Part shown: positions 8,301-10,990 of the stretch, in pieces | Numbering within the stretch: position 1 is the stretch's first letter | Layout: each line of letters begins with the position of its first letter | Origin: Singulisphaera sp. GP187 | GTDB taxonomy: Bacteria > Planctomycetota > Phycisphaerae > Phycisphaerales > SM1A02 | DNA: 10,990 nucleotides | Reading direction: 5' to 3' | Assembly: GCA_945896765.1 (NCBI GenBank) | Contig: CAMDEL010000034.1 | Location: 1 to 10,990 of the forward strand | Notes under the pieces: generated by a model | What the model was told of the DNA's origin: nothing | Databases searched by the model: none | Seen by the model: the letters and a program-made list of their open reading frames with translations, nothing else | Program-made: the position numbers and the translations under genes

Positions 8301-9482
8301 ATACTGAATGAAGCGATCTCGCTCACGCTCAAGAACGGGCAATTGCTTGCGCGCATCTTCGAAGCGTTTCTTCATCGCAGGGACTAAAGCTTTATCGCGC
8401 GCATTGCGAATGTCACCTTCTGCCCCAGCCATTGCCGCACGACAATGTTGCAATTTGTCCTCAGCAGCCTGCCACTCTCTCTGCTTGCCTACAAGATAAA
8501 TCGCCAAACGGTTCGACAAGTCATATCTCGGTTGAGCGTTGTACGCAGGTCCCGAAATAATCAACGGAGTTCGCGCTTCGTCAATCAGGGTCGAATCAAC
8601 TTCGTCCACGATTGCAAAGTGACGAGAACGCTGCACTTGATCGACCGCTCGTACCTTCATATTGTCGCGCAGATAGTCAAATCCAAATTCGCTTGTGGTT
8701 CCATAAACCACATCGCAGGAGTATGCAGTTCCCTTTTCGCTGGGTCTCTGCATATGCATCGGATGAATCGCACCGACCGTCAGACCGACTGCATAGAAGA
8801 ATGGGAATGTCCAATCGCGATCGCGTTGAACGAGATAATCATTCACGGTGACGACATGAACTTGCTTCTCCTCGGAAGCTGCCAAGTAACACGCCATAGG
8901 ACCAACAATTGTTTTTCCTTCGCCGGTTTTCATTTCGGCGATGCGTCCTTCGCTGAGAACAATTCCACCGATAATTTGCACATCGAATGGACGTGCACGA
9001 AAGGGTGGTCTGCTTTCTGGAAGGAGTTCACGGACTGCTTGGTAGACCACGATTGGAATATCCATCAATTGCCATCCAGCAATATCACCGTGACAACCCA
9101 GCAAGTCTCCAGAAGGTTCGCGTGGAGCAGTGGCGGCCATGAGTGCCTGTGTTTCTAAGAATGCTTTGCGAGCTGGTTCTGGAAGGCGCTGAGGATCGAA
9201 TCCAAGTGCTGGGTTAAAGATGTTGCGGATCCCAACTGAGCGGTCCATTGCTTCTCGTCCACACGCAAAGATTTCAGGAATCATGTCGTATGGCTTTTCG
9301 CCGTTGCGAACACGTTCACGGAAAATATGAATCATTCCGCGAATCTCTGAATCACTCATCGCAGCGAATTTTGTTTCGAGGCTGCTGACTTTATCGACGA
9401 TGCGCAGATAACGGCGCACCATGCGTTGATTTTGAGTTCCGAATGTTTTGCGGATAAAGAAGTCGATGATTGGAATTGGCAT
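5319..9482 (-). CDS. secA: Protein translocase ATPase SecA, enlarged by insertions
   Basis: SecA is the motor that pushes unfolded preproteins through the SecYEG channel. The core is intact. The N-terminus is typical (KTFGTQNQR), followed by Walker A MKTGEGKT (184-191), DEVD (293-296) leading into IDEARTPLIISGP, the DGLHQAVEAKEG stretch of NBD1 (481-492), SGMTGTADTE (518-527), AGRGTDI (638-644), QLRGRSGRQGD (775-785), the scaffold helix ending in LDYDEP, WKDHLHSMD (1222-1230) and SQKDPRIEFKKES (1242-1254). A Pro/Ala-rich linker (about 1282-1366) leads to the C-terminal zinc site CPCGSGKKYKQCC with C1372, C1374, C1383 and C1384. The length of 1387 residues, against about 900 in E. coli, comes from extra segments at about 84-165, 325-420 (charged, probably coiled coil), 645-756 and 864-1210. 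The ATG start agrees with the family N-terminus, but no Shine-Dalgarno site precedes it. No other sec gene is nearby. Confidence 0.97.
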   Translation of the reverse strand: MPIPIIDFFIRKTFGTQNQRMVRRYLRIVDKVSSLETKFAAMSDSEIRGMIHIFRERVRNGEKPYDMIPEIFACGREAMDRSVGIRNIFNPALGFDPQRLPEPARKAFLETQALMAATAPREPSGDLLGCHGDIAGWQLMDIPIVVYQAVRELLPESRPPFRARPFDVQIIGGIVLSEGRIAEMKTGEGKTIVGPMACYLAASEEKQVHVVTVNDYLVQRDRDWTFPFFYAVGLTVGAIHPMHMQRPSEKGTAYSCDVVYGTTSEFGFDYLRDNMKVRAVDQVQRSRHFAIVDEVDSTLIDEARTPLIISGPAYNAQPRYDLSNRLAIYLVGKQREWQAAEDKLQHCRAAMAGAEGDIRNARDKALVPAMKKRFEDARKQLPVLERERDRFIQYYELEMDKKRATLTHEGVEEAQKEAKIGSFYVGENMDMPHLLEQSVRAHTVYQLDRDYVVAADEDGQLGVVIVDQNTGRKMVGRQWSDGLHQAVEAKEGVRIKEETQTMATITIQNYFKLYKRLSGMTGTADTEATEFHEIYGLSVVSIPTNVPIVRIDRQDLVFLSQKDKWERIVDEIKRIHDTGAPVLVGTTSVEKSEMLSRMLTERHGIRHEVLNAKQHEREAEIIIGAGQLGAVMIATNMAGRGTDIKLTPLQPAALIEHWKRRDIAPREADAAAGEEACLLLIHRHIASRSMGLSAKEIEAMSAEEVRRKLLQYWVTEARDLPPKKIQTMSNAALESELDQAGWSIHRLKFFPTVDELGGLHIVGTERHESRRIDNQLRGRSGRQGDEGQTRFYLALDDDLMKMFAGRTTLNVLSRMGMKEGDAIEAPMLSRAVEKAQRKVEERNFQMRKSILDYDEPMEVQRRNFYGRRQPILEGRAIKDVVLKFLDEAVADAVATYLSPMHIPGAISQWVWEAFGVMIDAERFKNKDRDQVMKTILTDAPEEAASQINVTIGEYIPEDSDPSEWDRDGVIEWALNTYGVVITDEIIETEGRLGVVQRLEAASNAKFATIDLSPLEPYLLPGYGVKDLMHWAERMIGSPLDAQMMGAMREPIEATRRLQEAVREAYRKRELEYPIDFAIEFVNINIQAFPEASLTQFCGWARGRFELNWTPQALPSADPAELRRILLVEAQTWDSNRINDRVTRILSALRTATPAAAENAELMTDAVDGWLVQNVFIRMTDSERAEVKSDPESFLRQRLMRLLREELEQFERFVLLQILDQAWKDHLHSMDQMRDSISFRSFSQKDPRIEFKKESSRLFGEMLSNVRERVTDLVFKGKLSPQAMRPPTPPVVTNETEIDQTAEKIAEPTASAQIASVVPTQAQERDIAIAEQAGAPAGRTAAAVAASGTSMNRAPKVVVPIGGPMAVGRNENCPCGSGKKYKQCCGKK

Positions 9483-9503
9483 TTGAGAAAACTTTCAAGA
9501 AGG

Positions 9504-9519
9504 GGCGGGAGATTCCGCC
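9504..9519 (-). promoter_or_regulatory. GC hairpin in the secA leader
   Basis: GGCGG and CCGCC, separated by six bases, form a perfect five-pair GC hairpin that ends 21 bases before the secA ATG on the minus strand. The following stretch has no T run, so it is not a terminator. It could influence ribosome access to the secA start, which has no Shine-Dalgarno site. This role is inferred from position only. Confidence 0.3.
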
Positions 9520-9546
9520 AAGATGTCATAAAAAAAGTTGTACGCA

Positions 9547-9595
9547 GGGCGCTCGTTAAGGAGCGTCTTTTTAGTCCATTCGCCCTTTGCGGGCC
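9547..9595 (-). promoter_or_regulatory. Mutually exclusive pairings upstream of secA
   Basis: On the minus strand, GGCCC (complement of 9591-9595) can pair with the next GGGC (complement of 9582-9585) across a five-base loop. The same GGGCG (complement of 9581-9585) can instead pair with CGCCC (complement of 9547-9551). A third stem, CGCTC/GAGCG (9561-9565 with 9550-9554), competes in part with the second. Such alternatives resemble leader switches, but short GC stems are common by chance and no structure has been shown. Confidence 0.25.
9548..9572 (+). terminator. Terminator-like hairpin on the plus strand, no gene upstream
   Basis: GGCGCTC at 9548-9554 pairs with GAGCGTC at 9561-9567 (seven pairs, one of them G-U) around a six-base loop, and five T residues follow at 9568-9572. 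In this direction it looks like a modest rho-independent terminator, yet no plus-strand gene lies before it; it would end only transcripts antisense to secA. On the minus strand the nearest T run (complement of 9530-9536) is 11 bases from the stem, too far for a standard terminator. Confidence 0.35.
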
Positions 9596-9604
9596 AAGGA
9601 CTCA

Positions 9605-9907
9605 TCAAGCCTGAACGTATGGCGGAGGCACTGCTCCCAAACAAGCGTCGATCGAAAGCTGCGGCCAAAGATTGGTCTGCAGCGCAGTTTTCCTGTTGTT
9701 CTTTGATGCGCGAAAGCAAAGAGTTCCAGTCCGAACCGCTCGCGCATTTGTACAAATGTCACACTTCCCATGCAAGAAATCTGAATCGACCGCAACAATC
9801 GGGGAACCACCGAAAACGATAGAACTTCTAGTACAGACAAGTGGCGTTCCGATCGCCGCAAGCGTCAGGAGGAGAGCAAAGAGAGTTGGGTGTAGAAGTG
9901 GAATCAC
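9605..9907 (-). CDS. Possible secreted leader or 5' part of a broken gene
   Basis: This minus-strand frame has 100 codons, begins with GTG and ends with TGA 122 bases before secA. The N-terminus is hydrophobic (LFALLLTLAAIG, about 9-20) with cysteines after it (C25, and CDIC near residue 50), like a signal peptide or membrane segment. It lacks the positive charges usually found before such a segment. The C-terminus reads AVPPPYVQA, with three prolines at 94-96 just before the stop; PPP is a known ribosome-slowing motif. A secreted short protein directly upstream of secA recalls E. coli SecM, whose translation arrest regulates secA. No known arrest sequence is present, no Shine-Dalgarno site precedes the GTG, and the frame could be accidental. 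It may also be the first half of a gene continuing in the frame at 9495-9755. Confidence 0.3.
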   Translation of the reverse strand: MIPLLHPTLFALLLTLAAIGTPLVCTRSSIVFGGSPIVAVDSDFLHGKCDICTNARAVRTGTLCFRASKNNRKTALQTNLWPQLSIDACLGAVPPPYVQA

Positions 9908-9975
9908 GGTTCGTGCTATTGTGCCACCAAATCATAGTCTCGGCAAGTAATCTTGTATCCTTTTTCGATTCGTCT

Positions 9976-10003
9976 TTGAAATCATCTTTATTTCGTCTTT
10001 TAT
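9976..10003 (+). promoter_or_regulatory. Possible promoter for tRNA-Met (and trpA)
   Basis: TTGAAA at 9976-9981 matches a -35 box at 5 of 6 positions, and TTTTAT at 9998-10003 matches a -10 box at 4 of 6 after 16 bases, in a clearly AT-rich stretch. The -10 lies only two bases before the mature tRNA, so the transcript would start within the first bases of the tRNA gene. That is unusually close, which lowers confidence. Confidence 0.3.
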
Positions 10004-10005
10004 TT

Positions 10006-10079
10006 GGGGTGGTAGCTCAGCGGTCCAGAGCCCCTGACTCATAATCGGTGAGACCTGGGTTCGAATCCCAGCCGCCCCA
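10006..10079 (+). tRNA. tRNA with CAT anticodon (elongator Met, or Ile2)
   Basis: A 74-base cloverleaf is visible. The acceptor GGGGTGG pairs with CCGCCCC (one U-G pair), the discriminator is A73, the D arm is GCTC/GAGC, the anticodon loop CTCATAA at 10038-10044 carries CAT, and the T arm is CTGGG/CCCAG with loop TTCGAAT. The first acceptor pair is a normal G-C and the anticodon stem lacks the three G-C pairs of initiators, so this is not tRNA-fMet. Met elongator is the default call. A tRNA-Ile2 read after lysidine modification cannot be excluded by eye. The anticodon stem is weak, with a C-T mismatch at its outer pair and one U-G pair. CCA is not encoded. Confidence 0.92.
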
Positions 10080-10085
10080 TTTCAC

Positions 10086-10099
10086 AGCGCAACGGCGCT
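10086..10099 (+). promoter_or_regulatory. Small hairpin between tRNA-Met and trpA
   Basis: AGCGC and GCGCT form a perfect five-pair stem around AACG, starting six bases after the tRNA and ending 12 bases before the trpA GTG. The bases after it (ACTCTTCGTTT) are only partly T-rich. It could mark the tRNA 3' end, weakly terminate transcription, or affect the trpA start. Confidence 0.3.
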
Positions 10100-10111
10100 A
10101 CTCTTCGTTTC

Positions 10112-10924
10112 GTGTCGACACAGATAACTCGCATCTTCGATTCCCTTCGTTCAGAAAATAAAACGGCGTTGATGCCGTTCATTACTGGTGGTTATCCGTC
10201 TTTGGGTGTGACCACTGCTGCGATCGAGGCGATTGCTCATGCAGGTGCTTCGATCATTGAAGTCGGCATTCCATTCAGCGATCCAATTGCAGATGGTCCA
10301 GTCATCGCTGCGAGTATGCACGATGCATTACAAAATGGCGCAGATCCCCACAGTGTCTTCAGCGCAGTGCGTGCTGCGCGTGCAAAGACTTCGGTCGGAT
10401 TGGTCGCGATGGTCAGCGTTTCAATTGTCACAAGAATCGGCGCGAAGAATTTCATTTCGCAGGCAGCAGAATCTGGCTTCGATGGATTGATCGTGCCGGA
10501 CATGGATCTTTCACAGGCTCGTGAACTTTCCAATCTTTGTGAAAGTCGCGATATTGCGCTGGCATTGTTGGTTGCTCCAACGACTTCGCCCGCTCGTATG
10601 GCGCAAATCACAGAATCTTGCAGAGGGTTTATCTATCTCTTGGCTCGAGCCGGATTGACGGGCGAGCAGGAATCGAGCCCAGAAATTTCAGGATCGGTAA
10701 ATGCCATTCGATCAGTCAGCAAACTTCCAATTGCAGCAGGATTTGGAATCTCAACTCCAGAGCATGTCGCTGCGGTCACGAAATATGCGGACGCGGCGAT
10801 CGTCGGAAGCGCGCTCGTTCGGCGCATGGGCAAAGGCGATCCAGTCTCTGCTGCTGCGGACTTCACGCGACTCCTCGCAACTGGTCTGAGAACGGGATTG
10901 CCTGCGTCATCATTTTCAAATTGA
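10112..10924 (+). CDS. trpA: Tryptophan synthase alpha subunit
   Basis: TrpA cleaves indole-3-glycerol phosphate to indole and glyceraldehyde 3-phosphate and passes indole to TrpB through a tunnel. The 270-residue protein is full length and has the family signatures: PFITGGYPS (22-30), EVGIPFSDPIADGP with catalytic E50 and D61, GFDGLIVPD (122-130), YLLARAGLTGE with R179 and T183 in the active-site loop, the phosphate-binding AGFGIS (209-214), and ADAAIVGSALVR near residue 240. The region matching the Salmonella Tyr102-Asn104 loop reads MVSVSIV (100-106) and lacks both residues. GTG at 10112 is the only reasonable start, because no ATG, GTG or TTG occurs in frame back to the tRNA. There is no Shine-Dalgarno site. 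trpB is not next to it, so trpA is apart from the usual trpBA pair, at least on this side. Confidence 0.95.
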   Translation: MSTQITRIFDSLRSENKTALMPFITGGYPSLGVTTAAIEAIAHAGASIIEVGIPFSDPIADGPVIAASMHDALQNGADPHSVFSAVRAARAKTSVGLVAMVSVSIVTRIGAKNFISQAAESGFDGLIVPDMDLSQARELSNLCESRDIALALLVAPTTSPARMAQITESCRGFIYLLARAGLTGEQESSPEISGSVNAIRSVSKLPIAAGFGISTPEHVAAVTKYADAAIVGSALVRRMGKGDPVSAAADFTRLLATGLRTGLPASSFSN

Positions 10925-10990
10925 GTTTCGACCCTATCCTGCTTCCTTCGATGGTGGCAAGATCGACTCCAATATCTTCTTCTGTGCAAG
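10925..10990. other. Unassigned tail after trpA
   Basis: The last 66 bases carry no certain gene. On the minus strand one frame stays open from the window edge and stops at a TAG (complement of 10934-10936), which could be the end of a convergent gene. A second minus-strand frame, rich in GNN codons (EEDIGVDLATIEG), runs past it into the end of trpA. On the plus strand an ATG at 10951 opens a frame to the edge. The stretch is too short to choose, and no terminator for trpA is visible before the edge. Confidence 0.3.

Larger units (their letters stand above)
9495..9755 (-). pseudogene. Possible 3' part of a frameshifted gene upstream of secA
   Basis: This minus-strand frame of 86 codons ends with TGA 12 bases before the secA ATG. 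Its translation has a balanced, protein-like composition: a charged amphipathic stretch (LLSRIKEQQEN), then ADQSLAAAFDRRLFG, and an aromatic end (PAYNFFYDILAE). I recognise no family. The only start near its beginning is TTG at 9753-9755, directly after an in-frame TGA, which is a poor 5' end. The frame overlapping it at 9605-9907 supplies a signal-like N-terminus and lies one base out of phase. The two together would make a secreted protein of about 135 residues broken by one indel. It could also be a genuine short gene or noncoding. No slippery heptamer for programmed frameshifting was seen. Confidence 0.3.

Noticed and set aside
8445..9158. Long plus-strand open frame opposite secA (237 codons), with others at 5754-6374 and 6948-7358
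   Set aside because: They lie fully antisense to a certain secA, are rich in Cys, His, Arg and Ser as shadow frames usually are, and show no recognisable domain.
9571..9861. Third minus-strand frame (96 codons) upstream of secA
   Set aside because: It is Arg- and Cys-rich with no clear signal or domain, and less protein-like than the two overlapping frames.
10633..10989. Minus-strand frame over the end of trpA and the window edge
   Set aside because: Most of it is the complement of conserved trpA codons. It opens to the edge but has no family features.

Overview
The window is a bacterial chromosomal housekeeping region with roughly balanced base composition. Its core genes are DNA polymerase I (polA), the preprotein translocase ATPase secA and tryptophan synthase alpha (trpA), together with three tRNA genes. 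The SecA is very large (1387 residues, against about 900 in Escherichia coli) because of several insertions, Shine-Dalgarno sites are mostly absent, and GTG or TTG starts are common. This combination suggests a planctomycete-like organism, perhaps near the Phycisphaerae. That placement is inference; no marker here proves it.

Layout. Bases 1-162 are the 3' end of a thioredoxin/TlpA-like gene, followed after 38 bases by polA (201-3134, +), so the two may be co-transcribed. A tRNA-Asp (3252-3325, +) follows with a strong rho-independent terminator (3334-3367). Next is a peroxiredoxin-like thiol protein on the minus strand (3387-3959), divergent from a small zinc-ribbon plus membrane-anchor protein (4027-4302, +). 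The end of that small gene overlaps tail-to-tail with a two-helix membrane protein (4265-5176, -). Further along, the minus strand carries tRNA-Lys(CTT) (5205-5277) and secA (5319-9482). The minus-strand order secA, tRNA-Lys, membrane protein could form one transcription unit.

From 9483 to 10005 there is no certain gene. On the minus strand, directly upstream of secA, it holds two overlapping open frames. One encodes a hydrophobic, signal-like N-terminus and a PPP motif just before its stop. The other runs to 12 bases before the secA start. The same stretch contains several inverted repeats, two of which are mutually exclusive. This could be a frameshifted gene, a secretion-monitor-like leader controlling secA, or chance; it is the most interesting part of the window.

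On the plus strand, tRNA-Met(CAT) (10006-10079) is followed by trpA (10112-10924), which has no trpB beside it. The last 66 bases cannot be assigned with confidence.

The genes serve separate core functions: DNA repair and replication, thiol redox chemistry, protein export, tRNA supply and tryptophan synthesis. No mobile element, CRISPR array, phage gene or defence system was seen.
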